Below are positions 27,310 to 34,954 of a DNA stretch of 64,000 bases, one piece after another. Within the stretch, counting starts at the first letter, position 1, and each line of letters begins with the position of its first letter. The notes under the pieces were generated by a model that had not been told where the DNA came from, did no database searches, and worked only from the letters and a program-made list of their open reading frames with translations. The translations under genes were made by a program, and so were the position numbers. The DNA comes from CAIVAT01 sp964473485 (GTDB lineage: Bacteria > Bacteroidota > Bacteroidia > Bacteroidales > FEN-979): NCBI GenBank assembly GCA_964473485.1, contig CAYYPH010000015.1, positions 36,611 through 100,610 on the forward strand, given 5' to 3'.

Positions 27310-28920
27310 ATGACAGACGAAACCAGACATCACCCGGAGCCCAGTTACCTGGTCGATACCGGGAAATACAAGGGACTTATGGCGTGGCTCACCTCCACTG
27401 ACCATAAGCGGATCGGCCTGATGTACATGTATGCCATGATGATATTTTTCATTGTCGGGGTTTTACTCGGGGTAATTATGCGTATTGAGTTATACTTCCC
27501 GGGCCAGCAGGTTTATGGTCCACAGGCTTACAATGGCATTTTCACCATCCATGGAATCATCATGATCTTCACCGTTGTTATACCCGGGCTTGCAGCCGTT
27601 TTCGGCAACATCATGATGCCCATCATGATCGGAGCCAAGGACGTGGCATTTCCCCGGCTTAACCTGTTTTCATTTTATCTCTACATACTTGGCGCTGCTA
27701 TCGCCCTTACATCACAGTTCATGGGTGATGGGCCACCCGACACGGGCTGGACGTTTTATGCCCCCTATTCCATACAGTCGAACACCAATGTCGTGGCTGC
27801 CGTTTTCGGTGCATTCGTGCTGGGATTTTCCTCCATTTTGACTGGTCTTAATTTCATCGTTACCATTCATCGGATGAGAGCGCCTGGCATGACCTTCTTC
27901 AAGATGCCCCTGTTCCCCTGGTCACTTTATGCAACGGCCTGGATACAGGTACTTGCCACCCCTATCGTTGGTATCACCCTCCTGATGATCATTGCCGAAA
28001 GATGGCTGCGGATTGGCTTTTTCGATCCGTCCCTGGGTGGCGACCCCATCCTTTACCAGCATCTTTTCTGGATTTATTCCCATCCGGCAGTTTATATCAT
28101 GATCCTTCCCGCCATGGGCGTCATCACCGAGATCATCCCCACTTTCGCCCAGCGCAAGATATTCGGGTACAAAGCCATCGCCATATCCAGTCTTGCCATA
28201 GCCCTGGTGGGCTATTTCGTATGGGCACACCATATGTACACCTCGGGAATGAGCACCACGGCACGCTGGGTTTTCTCGCTGCTAACCTTCCTTGTGGCGG
28301 TTCCGAGCTCGATCAAAGTCTTCAACTGGGTCAGCACCATGTACAAAGGTTCCATCGCCATTCAGCCGCCATTCCTCTATGCAGTCGGTTTTATCTTTCT
28401 TTTCATGATCGGCGGTATGACGGGTCTTTCGCTCGGTGCCCTTGCCACCAACATTCATGTGCATGACACCTCTTACGTGGTTGCCCACTTTCATTACATC
28501 GTGTTCGGGGGCGTAGGCTTTGCCTTTTTCGCGGCATTGTTTTACTGGTACCCGAAGATATGGGGCCGCATGTACGATTTCAAACTGGCCAACTGGTCGT
28601 TCATATTCATGTTCGTTGGTTTCAACCTGCTCTATTTCCCGCAGTTTGTGATCGGCATCATGGGAATGCCAAGAAGGTATTTCGACTACCTGCCCCAATT
28701 TACATTCGGGCACCAGTTGTCGTTTTTTGGCGGCATACTGCTGGTTATAGGATTTATCCTTATGTTAAAAACCCTTTCCAGTAAAAAAGGCGCAAAGGCA
28801 CCCGACAATCCATGGGGAGGCCGTACTTTTGAATGGACGATACCTTCGCCCCCGCCTGTGGAGAACTTTGAGGTGATGCCGGTAATGGGCGAAAAGGATG
28901 AACCCTACGACTACAAGTAA
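27310..28920 (+). CDS. ctaD: Cytochrome c oxidase subunit I, A2-type (caa3)
   Basis: This 536-residue heme-copper oxidase core has twelve or so membrane helices. The CuB/tyrosine loop reads 'YSHPAVYIM' (H258, Y262). Serine replaces the proton-channel glutamate region of A1 enzymes: the Y-S-H-P pattern defines type A2. The heme ligands are in 'HGIIMIF' and 'HDTSYVVAHFHYI'. It reduces oxygen to water and pumps protons. It comes one base after SCO1 and is followed by subunits III, IV and II. Confidence 0.97.
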   Translation: MTDETRHHPEPSYLVDTGKYKGLMAWLTSTDHKRIGLMYMYAMMIFFIVGVLLGVIMRIELYFPGQQVYGPQAYNGIFTIHGIIMIFTVVIPGLAAVFGNIMMPIMIGAKDVAFPRLNLFSFYLYILGAAIALTSQFMGDGPPDTGWTFYAPYSIQSNTNVVAAVFGAFVLGFSSILTGLNFIVTIHRMRAPGMTFFKMPLFPWSLYATAWIQVLATPIVGITLLMIIAERWLRIGFFDPSLGGDPILYQHLFWIYSHPAVYIMILPAMGVITEIIPTFAQRKIFGYKAIAISSLAIALVGYFVWAHHMYTSGMSTTARWVFSLLTFLVAVPSSIKVFNWVSTMYKGSIAIQPPFLYAVGFIFLFMIGGMTGLSLGALATNIHVHDTSYVVAHFHYIVFGGVGFAFFAALFYWYPKIWGRMYDFKLANWSFIFMFVGFNLLYFPQFVIGIMGMPRRYFDYLPQFTFGHQLSFFGGILLVIGFILMLKTLSSKKGAKAPDNPWGGRTFEWTIPSPPPVENFEVMPVMGEKDEPYDYK

Positions 28921-28960
28921 TTTGTCAAGCAACAACCAATAATTTGTAAATCATTTATTT

Positions 28961-29554
28961 ATGGAACATCGAGACGATGTGGGCGCAAAACTCGGGATGT
29001 GGATATTTATTTTCACGGAGATCCTGCTATTTGGCGGACTATTCCTGGTATATGCCATTATGAGGCATCATTACACGGAGGACTTCCACCAGGCGGCAAA
29101 CCATCTGAATGCCTTTATTGGCGCTATCAACACGGTAGTACTCCTGATCAGCAGCGCCACAGTGGCCATGTCGATTACAGCCATCCAGAAAGGTGATAAG
29201 AAGATGGCTTTGACGTTTCTTTTTATCACGCTTCTCTGCGCCCTGGGCTTCCTGGTGAATAAGTACTTTGAATGGGGTCACAAGATACACATCGGGCTGT
29301 ACCCTGGGAGCGACCTGATGCTTTCGCTCAACCACGGCTCTGTGATGTTTTTCGGGCTTTACTACCTGATGACCGGGCTTCATATGTTCCATCTGATCGT
29401 AGGAGCCATCATCCTTGCTGTCATCATGGTAAAGATCAACAACGACAGTATCCATGCCGGAAAATATGTCCTTTTGGAAAACGGCGGCTTGTACTGGCAC
29501 CTGGTCGACCTGATATGGATCTACCTTTTTCCATTGCTGTACCTCATCACCTAA
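28961..29554 (+). CDS. ctaE: Cytochrome c oxidase subunit III
   Basis: The 197-residue protein has five predicted membrane segments and the family pattern 'KLGMWIFIFTEILLFGGLF' at the N-terminus and 'GLYWHLVDLIWIYLFPLLYL' at the C-terminus. It is the short, five-helix form seen in caa3 and bo3 oxidases. It starts 40 bases after ctaD. Confidence 0.95.
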   Translation: MEHRDDVGAKLGMWIFIFTEILLFGGLFLVYAIMRHHYTEDFHQAANHLNAFIGAINTVVLLISSATVAMSITAIQKGDKKMALTFLFITLLCALGFLVNKYFEWGHKIHIGLYPGSDLMLSLNHGSVMFFGLYYLMTGLHMFHLIVGAIILAVIMVKINNDSIHAGKYVLLENGGLYWHLVDLIWIYLFPLLYLIT

Positions 29555-29560
29555 ACACAG

Positions 29561-29602
29561 GGAAATGGTAAAATTGAAAATGGAAAATTGAAAATGGAAA
29601 AC
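29561..29602 (+). repeat. AT-rich imperfect tandem repeat (GAAAATT/GAAAATG units)
   Basis: Seven-base units GAAAATG and GAAAATT alternate in the gap between subunits III and IV. Confidence 0.7.
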
Positions 29603-29629
29603 GGACTCTATTAAGTTGATTGTCATGCC

Positions 29630-29657
29630 CAATTCGTAATTCGTAAATCGTAAATTG
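29630..29657 (+). repeat. AT-rich 7-8 bp repeat (AATTCGTA units)
   Basis: AATTCGTA, ATTCGTAA and AATCGTAA units run up to about six bases before the subunit IV start. A second, shorter CGTAAA pair occurs at 30015-30030 before coxB. Confidence 0.65.
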
Positions 29658-29663
29658 AAAAAC

Positions 29664-29948
29664 ATGCATACTGAAGAACAACATGTTACGCCATACATCG
29701 CCCACGCATGGGTGCTGATCGCACTTTTGGTGATGACCACCATAACCATCACCGTTACCTGGATCGACCTTTCGGCCTTAACAGTAGCCGTTGCCTTGCT
29801 TATCGCAACAGTCAAAGCAGTCATTGTGCTGACCTATTTCATGCACCTGAAATTTGAATCGGGTCTTTTCAAGGTCTTTGTATTGATGGTCCTGCTGATC
29901 TATGCACTGGTGATCATTTTCACGCTTTCGGATTACCTGTTGAGGTAA
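29664..29948 (+). CDS. Cytochrome c oxidase subunit IV-like (prokaryotic)
   Basis: This 94-residue protein has three membrane helices and the motif 'VILTYFMHLKFE', typical of the small subunit IV of caa3 and bo3 oxidases. The ATG at 29664 is preferred over a TTG three codons upstream that lies in a repeat. It sits between subunits III and II of the oxidase. Confidence 0.85.
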   Translation: MHTEEQHVTPYIAHAWVLIALLVMTTITITVTWIDLSALTVAVALLIATVKAVIVLTYFMHLKFESGLFKVFVLMVLLIYALVIIFTLSDYLLR

Positions 29949-30035
29949 ACGGAAGGCATGAGCAATTAACTGAAAACAGAAGGGACTGGATAATAATAAC
30001 AGAACAATTGTACTTCGTAAACGTAAATTTTCTAT

Positions 30036-30941
30036 ATGGGTGCTTCCAATTTTGTTGAAGGAGTAGATCTTGCGTTCAAGATCATCTTTGGCATCAGCCT
30101 CTTTTTCCTGGTAAGCATAACGGCGGTTATGCTCTATTTTCTGTACCGCTACAACCGGAAACGGCATCCGGTCGCTATCCAGATAAAAGAGAACAACTGG
30201 CTGGAAATCACATGGATCGTTGTGCCGCTGATCCTGGTGTTATTGATGTTTTATTATGGATATGTGGCTTTCAGCCCCATGCGAAACGTGCCAGAGAACG
30301 CCATACCCGTCAAAGTGATCGGCAAGATGTGGGAGTGGATCTTTGAATACGAAGGCGGAAAACAATCCAAAACACTGGTTGTTCCTATCAACAAACCGAT
30401 CAGGCTTAATCTCTATTCCCCCGATGTCATCCACGCCCTTTACATTCCTGCCTTCAGAGTTAAGGAGGACGTGGTTCCGGGCAAAAACAACTACCTGTGG
30501 TTCGAGGCCAAGCAATTTGGGGAGTACGACATCCTGTGCACTGTATTTTGCGGTATCAGGCACTCTTACATGGAGGCAAAGGCCAAAGTGGTAACCGAAG
30601 AAGAGTACAAAGCCTGGCTTGCCGCGCTGCCTTTGCCTTCGGCTGAGCCGGAAGGTCTGAAGATTCTGAAGAAAAACGCCTGTACCGGTTGTCATTCACT
30701 GGATGGCACCAAACTGGTCGGTACCACTTTCAAAGGGCTTTACGGTAAGAAAGAAAAGGTGGTAACGGATGGGAAGGAACGCGAAATCATCGTTGATGAC
30801 GAATATATCAAAACCTCTATTTACGACCCTGATAAAGATCTCGTTTCAGGATTCCCGAAAGGTTTGATGAAGACCTACAAGGGGCTGGTCACTGAGGAGG
30901 AGGCGACAAAGGTGATTGAGTACCTGAAAGAGCTGAAGTAA
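30036..30941 (+). CDS. Cytochrome c oxidase subunit II fused to cytochrome c (caa3-type)
   Basis: The 301-residue protein has two N-terminal membrane helices and a CuA cupredoxin domain with C168-x3-C172-x3-H176-x2-M179, plus the upstream histidine in 'DVIHALYIPAF'. The C-terminal heme c domain has C216-x2-C219-H220 in 'ACTGCHSLDG'. This fusion defines caa3 oxidases, which accept electrons directly into the fused heme. It is unusual that subunit II comes last among the four structural genes. Confidence 0.95.
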   Translation: MGASNFVEGVDLAFKIIFGISLFFLVSITAVMLYFLYRYNRKRHPVAIQIKENNWLEITWIVVPLILVLLMFYYGYVAFSPMRNVPENAIPVKVIGKMWEWIFEYEGGKQSKTLVVPINKPIRLNLYSPDVIHALYIPAFRVKEDVVPGKNNYLWFEAKQFGEYDILCTVFCGIRHSYMEAKAKVVTEEEYKAWLAALPLPSAEPEGLKILKKNACTGCHSLDGTKLVGTTFKGLYGKKEKVVTDGKEREIIVDDEYIKTSIYDPDKDLVSGFPKGLMKTYKGLVTEEEATKVIEYLKELK

Positions 30942-30959
30942 ACCAAATTTTGAATAATC

Positions 30960-30993
30960 TGATTGACTGACTGATTGATTGATTGATTGATTT
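30960..30993 (+). repeat. GATT/GACT tetranucleotide repeat
   Basis: Tandem GATT and GACT units fill the start of the gap between coxB and ctaB. On this strand the order is the reverse complement of that in front of divIC, perM and ubiE. Confidence 0.8.
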
Positions 30994-31003
30994 AATTTTG
31001 AAT

Positions 31004-31043
31004 TTTGCCATTTGAACTTTGAATTTTGAATTTGAATTTGAAT
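31004..31043 (+). repeat. TTTGAA hexamer-like repeat
   Basis: ATTTTGAA, ATTTGAA and TTTGAA units repeat in the leader of ctaB, ending about 20 bases before its TTG start. Confidence 0.7.
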
Positions 31044-31062
31044 CTCTCCTGACTTCCCTCTT

Positions 31063-31929
31063 TTGCACACTGCCGGTATAAAAGACATCCTGATCCTTAC
31101 CCGTTTTCCGGTATCCCTGGCGGTTACCGTTACTTCGCTTACTGCCATGATCATGGCTTCGGGCGAATTCAACATGCAGATGCTTTGGCCGCTAGGTGGG
31201 ATTTTCCTGCTGGCCTCCGGCGCATCCGCTTTTAACCAGTACCAGGAGTGGCCATGGGACGAAAAAATGGAGCGGACCCGCAGAAGGCCCATTCCGTCGC
31301 GCCGCATCAGTCCTGCCGAGGGTCTGCGGATTGCCCTGATCACGCTCGTTGGGGGACTTATCATCCTGATGTACAAAGTCAACTGGAACTGTTTTATTTT
31401 GGGAGTCATCAACCTGCTGTGGTACAATGGTTTTTACACCTGGCTTAAAAAGAAAACGGCCTTTGCGGTGGTACCCGGTGCCCTCACCGGATCCATTCCG
31501 GTTTTGATGGGATGGAGTGCCGTTGAGAACGATTACTTCGCCCCTCCTGCCGCGTTCCTGGCCTTTTTTATATTCATATGGCAGATGCCGCATTTCTGGA
31601 TGCTGTCGATAAAATACGGGGATGAATATAGCAAGGCCGGTTTCCCAATGCTGAAAAACCACTTTTCGGAAAAACAGATCAGGATTATCATCATGGTCTG
31701 GGTCATTGCTTCTTCGGCCGCATCGCTGATGTTTATCTATTTCAACCTGCTGAACCATCCCGTGATCATATACGCTGTCGCGGCTATCAACCTGGTACTG
31801 ATTTCTACCATCTTTTACCAGTTTTTCATTTCAAGGAGACTGAATTACCGCCTTATCTTCATGACTGCCAACCTTTACATGATGGGAGTGATGGTCGCCC
31901 TGATCGTGGAAACCCTGCTGAACAATTAG
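31063..31929 (+). CDS. ctaB: Protoheme IX farnesyltransferase
   Basis: This 288-residue UbiA-type prenyltransferase has about nine membrane helices. It carries 'NQYQEWPWDEKMERTRRRP' as the first aspartate-rich substrate motif. It converts heme b to heme O, the precursor of the heme A needed by the oxidase encoded upstream. The start appears to be TTG at 31063, because no ATG gives the full first helix. The heme A synthase gene (ctaA) is not in this window. Confidence 0.9.
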   Translation: MHTAGIKDILILTRFPVSLAVTVTSLTAMIMASGEFNMQMLWPLGGIFLLASGASAFNQYQEWPWDEKMERTRRRPIPSRRISPAEGLRIALITLVGGLIILMYKVNWNCFILGVINLLWYNGFYTWLKKKTAFAVVPGALTGSIPVLMGWSAVENDYFAPPAAFLAFFIFIWQMPHFWMLSIKYGDEYSKAGFPMLKNHFSEKQIRIIIMVWVIASSAASLMFIYFNLLNHPVIIYAVAAINLVLISTIFYQFFISRRLNYRLIFMTANLYMMGVMVALIVETLLNN

Positions 31930-31950
31930 GGAATAGGGGATAGTGAAAAT

Positions 31951-32035
31951 TCAATCAAACAAACAATCAGTCAATCAATCATTCAGTCATTCAGTCAATC
32001 AATCATTCAGTCATTCAGTCAATCAGTCAATCATT
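31951..32035 (+). repeat. 24-bp tandem duplication within a (TCAn) repeat tract before perM
   Basis: Two perfect 24-base copies (31971-31994 and 31995-32018), themselves built of TCAATCA and TCAGTCA units, are followed by a partial copy. The tract ends about four bases before the ATG at 32040. Confidence 0.9.
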
Positions 32036-32039
32036 CCAT

Positions 32040-33143
32040 ATGCATGAACTTTATCAAAAGAACAAACTTTTCTTCCTGGTTCTGCTGGTCGCGGCCGTCG
32101 GGTTTCTGACCTGGTACTTCCTCGACATTGTCATTTTCGTTATCGTGGCAGCCGTTATCGCGATCATTGGAACACCTTTGGTGGATTTACTCGACAGGAT
32201 CAGGATATGGAAATTCAAATTTCCTCATTTCCTCAGTGTAACTCTCACCCTGATGCTGATTCTGGCAACGTTCCTGGGGATGTTCGCGCTTTTTATCCCG
32301 CTGGTGATCAAGGAGGCACAATTGATCAGTACCATCGACGGCACTCAATTGATGGCTCACTACGACCAGGAGATGCGGCACCTGCATTACATGATCAATC
32401 AGTACGGCCTTATGCCCAAGGGAATGACGCTGGAGAAAAGCATCAAAGAGGCCATCCTGAAATTCATCGATTTCGACTTCTTCTCGAATGTCCTGACCTC
32501 GGTGATATCCTTTACCGGAACTTTCTTTTTCAACATCTTCTCTGTTGCGTTTCTCTCCTTCTTTTTCCTGATGGATCCAGTTATGCTTCCCCGGGCCATC
32601 CTGCTATTTACACCCAAAGCCTATGAGGAGCAGGTAAAAAATGTCATGATCAAAAGCCGCGCACTCCTATCACGTTATTTCATCGGGTTAATCCTGCAGA
32701 TCACGGCCAACATCATTACCTATTCGCTGGCGCTTTACATCGTAGGAGTTCCGAACCCCCTGGTAATAGGCTTCTTCACAGGGGTCATCATCATCATACC
32801 TTACATCGGAGGTATCATATCAATGATCATGGGTTTACTGATCGGTTTAACGGGCATTGTCGCCCTGGGTGATTATTCCCTCCTCATGCCTATGGCGCTG
32901 AAAATAATCATCGCCATGTTTATCGTTCAGATGATCGACAACAATATTTTTGCACCATTCATTCAGGGGAAAAGCGTTAAAGCCCATCCTGTCGAGGTCT
33001 TTATTGTCGTCATTGCCGCCGCGAGCCTGGGCGGGATCATCGGGATGGTCGTTGCCGTGCCGGCCTACGGATTTCTGAAGATAGTGGTACAGGAGGTCAG
33101 GGAACACATTAAGCCACTGGACAGCGTGTCGCATGACACGTGA
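32040..33143 (+). CDS. AI-2E (PerM) family permease
   Basis: The 367-residue protein has eight or so membrane helices in the pattern of the AI-2E/PerM family, with the conserved C-terminal part 'VIGFFTGVIIIIPYIGG' and 'IVQMIDNNIFAPFIQGKSV'. The family includes transporters of unrelated substrates, so the 'autoinducer-2 export' name should not be taken as function. It is separated from ctaB by a repeat tract and shows no functional link to it. Confidence 0.85.
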   Translation: MHELYQKNKLFFLVLLVAAVGFLTWYFLDIVIFVIVAAVIAIIGTPLVDLLDRIRIWKFKFPHFLSVTLTLMLILATFLGMFALFIPLVIKEAQLISTIDGTQLMAHYDQEMRHLHYMINQYGLMPKGMTLEKSIKEAILKFIDFDFFSNVLTSVISFTGTFFFNIFSVAFLSFFFLMDPVMLPRAILLFTPKAYEEQVKNVMIKSRALLSRYFIGLILQITANIITYSLALYIVGVPNPLVIGFFTGVIIIIPYIGGIISMIMGLLIGLTGIVALGDYSLLMPMALKIIIAMFIVQMIDNNIFAPFIQGKSVKAHPVEVFIVVIAAASLGGIIGMVVAVPAYGFLKIVVQEVREHIKPLDSVSHDT

Positions 33144-33172
33144 CGGGAAATCGTGACGCGTGACGGGTGACG
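33125..33172 (+). repeat. CGTGACG direct repeats after a short palindrome
   Basis: CGTGTC and GACACG form an inverted repeat around GCAT (33125-33140) inside the last codons of the AI-2E family permease gene. Three CGTGACG copies and a GTGACG copy follow to 33172. Confidence 0.7.
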
Positions 33173-33213
33173 AATTTTATTTACGGATTCTCCGAAAAAA
33201 GCTATTCTTATAC

Positions 33214-33221
33214 TATCTTTG
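33214..33221 (+). promoter_or_regulatory. Candidate -7 element (TATCTTTG) of the YtxH gene trio
   Basis: This exact TAnnTTTG match ends 30 bases before the ATG at 33252. Confidence 0.45.
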
Positions 33222-33251
33222 TCTGGGTTCTTCAATTAAAGACGCATAATC

Positions 33252-33500
33252 ATGGCGAAATCAGGTTCAAAAGTTTGGTTGGCAGCAGCGCTTGGCTTGG
33301 CTGCCGGTATTGGGGTCGGTATGCTGATCGCACCGGCCAAGGGCTCAAAAACCCGGAAAAGACTGAAGAAGAGGATCATGGGTTTTGCCGACCTGATGCA
33401 GGAGGACATTTCGGAAAAACTGAACGCAATCAAATCAGCTCTTGGGGCAGAGGAAAAATCGGTTCACATGGATGATGAAGTTACTGAGGAGGGTAAATAA
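33252..33500 (+). CDS. YtxH domain protein
   Basis: The 82-residue protein has one hydrophobic helix with the family pattern 'AAALGLAAGIGVGMLIAPAKGSKTRK' split here between residues 10 and 35, followed by a charged tail. YtxH proteins are linked to general stress responses, but their mechanism is unknown. The stop overlaps the next start by one base (TAATG), so the following two genes are probably translated with it. Confidence 0.82.
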   Translation: MAKSGSKVWLAAALGLAAGIGVGMLIAPAKGSKTRKRLKKRIMGFADLMQEDISEKLNAIKSALGAEEKSVHMDDEVTEEGK

Positions 33501-33865
33501 TGGAATCTGAAAGACTTTCTGACAATGTCTCGTCGTTGACCGAGAATGTCAAGGATTATATAAACCTGCGAATCGACCTGTTCAAGCTGATCATTACCGA
33601 GAAGATAGCAAAGGTCGCCTCTTTTTTCCTCATCAGTGTTGTGTTTTTCATCCTTGCGATGTTCATGCTGCTTTTCCTGTCGCTGGCATTTATGTTCTGG
33701 TTTGGGGAGGTTGCAGGACCGATCTGGGCAGGTGCACTGATTGTCACAGCGTTTTATATCATCGCCGGGCTGCTGGTTTGGTGGAAGAGACATGAAATAT
33801 TCCTGAATCCCCTGGTCATGCAGATCACCAAAATCCTGATGGAGGATCCTGATGAAAACAAGTAA
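33500..33865 (+). CDS. Holin-X-like small membrane protein
   Basis: The 121-residue product has a polar amphipathic N-terminus, two closely spaced membrane helices (about 41-65 and 71-93) and a basic C-terminus. This matches the 'phage holin family'/holin-X superfamily that is common on bacterial chromosomes next to YtxH. There is no phage context here, so a host envelope or stress role is likely. Confidence 0.75.
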   Translation: MESERLSDNVSSLTENVKDYINLRIDLFKLIITEKIAKVASFFLISVVFFILAMFMLLFLSLAFMFWFGEVAGPIWAGALIVTAFYIIAGLLVWWKRHEIFLNPLVMQITKILMEDPDENK

Positions 33866-34139
33866 CCGTTATCACGTGAAACCGGAAAAGATCCGCTCGC
33901 TCAAGGATCTGGAGCTGGAACGGCAAAGGCTCAGATTGGAAATTCTGAAAACTGAAGAGCATATCCATCGCGACTACCGGAGAATTCTCGATGCCTTCAC
34001 CCTCAAAAATATAGCATCAAGCGTGTTGGGTGACCTGGCCCACAACGCCACCTTTGCCGGTAAGGCCTTTGCATTCGGGAAGGCGATCATGTCAAAGCGA
34101 AAAAAGAAAAAAAAGAATCAGTCCGAATCTGAATCATAA
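33852..34139 (+). CDS. Small basic hypothetical protein, third gene of the YtxH trio
   Basis: This 95-residue protein overlaps the holin-X-like gene by 14 bases. It has a charged coiled-coil-like N-terminal half (SLKDLELERQRLRLEILK), a short apolar middle and a lysine-rich tail. I do not recognise a named family. Its tight overlap suggests that it works with the two preceding proteins. Confidence 0.7.
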   Translation: MKTSNRYHVKPEKIRSLKDLELERQRLRLEILKTEEHIHRDYRRILDAFTLKNIASSVLGDLAHNATFAGKAFAFGKAIMSKRKKKKKNQSESES

Positions 34140-34148
34140 ACCAGGCTC

Positions 34149-34880
34149 ATGGTCCTTGAGGTTTGCGTAAATTCTGCCATGTCGGCCATCGAAGCCCAGA
34201 AAGGCGGCGCCGACCGCGTTGAACTCTGTGAAAACCTGCACGATGGCGGCACCACTCCCAGCGCCGGAGCGATCCGGCTGGCCAGGGAAAAGTTACACAT
34301 TCAACTATTTGTGATGATCCGCCCGCGCGGAGGTGACTTTCTTTATTCGGAGGATGAATTCCGGATGATGCAACACGACATCAAAGTGGCCAAAGCGGAA
34401 GGTGCTGATGGCGTTGTTTTCGGGATCCTGAACCCCGATGGAACCATCGACCGGGAGCGGATGAAGATGCTCGCAGCATTGGCGCGACCCATGGGCATCA
34501 CTTGTCACAGGGCCTTCGACATGACCCACGATCCGATAAAAGCAATGGAGGACTTGATAATCCTGGGCTTTGACCGTATCCTGACATCCGGACAAAAACC
34601 CACCGCACCCGAAGGTGCTGACCTTATCAGGAACCTCGTCGCCAGCGCCGCCGGAAGGATCATCATCATGCCGGGCAGCGGGGTCAAGGAGCACAACATT
34701 GTTGAATTACGCGCAAAGACAGGAGCCACGGAATTTCATATACACCTTGACAAGCAAGAACCCAGCGGGATGGTTTTCAAACAAACATCCGTATACATGG
34801 GAAAACCCGACCAGTCGGAGTTTGAACATGTACTGACCGACTGGAAGCGAATAGCCAACGTAAGGAGGTTACTGGAATAG
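34149..34880 (+). CDS. cutC: CutC family protein
   Basis: This 243-residue TIM-barrel protein starts 'MVLEVCVNSAMSAIEAQKGG' and keeps the family motif 'GADRVELCENLHDGGTTPSAGAI'. CutC was named for copper tolerance, but this role is disputed and no enzyme activity is established. It follows the YtxH trio by nine bases. Palindromic repeats begin two bases after its stop. Confidence 0.92.
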   Translation: MVLEVCVNSAMSAIEAQKGGADRVELCENLHDGGTTPSAGAIRLAREKLHIQLFVMIRPRGGDFLYSEDEFRMMQHDIKVAKAEGADGVVFGILNPDGTIDRERMKMLAALARPMGITCHRAFDMTHDPIKAMEDLIILGFDRILTSGQKPTAPEGADLIRNLVASAAGRIIIMPGSGVKEHNIVELRAKTGATEFHIHLDKQEPSGMVFKQTSVYMGKPDQSEFEHVLTDWKRIANVRRLLE

Positions 34881-34881
34881 G

Positions 34882-34932
34882 ACCCCGACGGGGTCCCACC
34901 ACCCCGACGGGGTCCCCCTACCCCGACGGGGT
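34882..34932. repeat. Three copies of palindrome ACCCCGACGGGGT spaced 19 bp
   Basis: The 13-base unit occurs at 34882-34894, 34901-34913 and 34920-34932, exactly 19 bases apart. Each copy can form a stem of ACCCCG and CGGGGT. The array lies between the convergent ends of cutC and the sirtuin gene, so it resembles a REP-type array and could act as a bidirectional terminator. Confidence 0.9.
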
Positions 34933-34954
34933 GCCGTAACAGCCCAGGGATCAG

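Noticed and set aside
29039..29824. Open frame on the minus strand opposite oxidase subunits III and IV
   Set aside because: It spans two real genes and a repeat-filled gap and has no family features.
31951..32035. Possible CRISPR array
   Set aside because: The units are 4-24 bases, adjoining, with no unique spacers, and no cas genes are present.
32040..33143. Quorum-sensing export of autoinducer-2
   Set aside because: The AI-2E family name does not prove this substrate, and no luxS or sensing gene is seen.
33500..33865. Prophage signal from a 'phage holin family' protein
   Set aside because: No integrase, capsid, portal or lysin gene is nearby; the family is common on bacterial chromosomes.
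34149..34880. Copper homeostasis function for cutC
   Set aside because: The copper role of CutC is doubtful and there are no copper genes around it, so only the family is reported.
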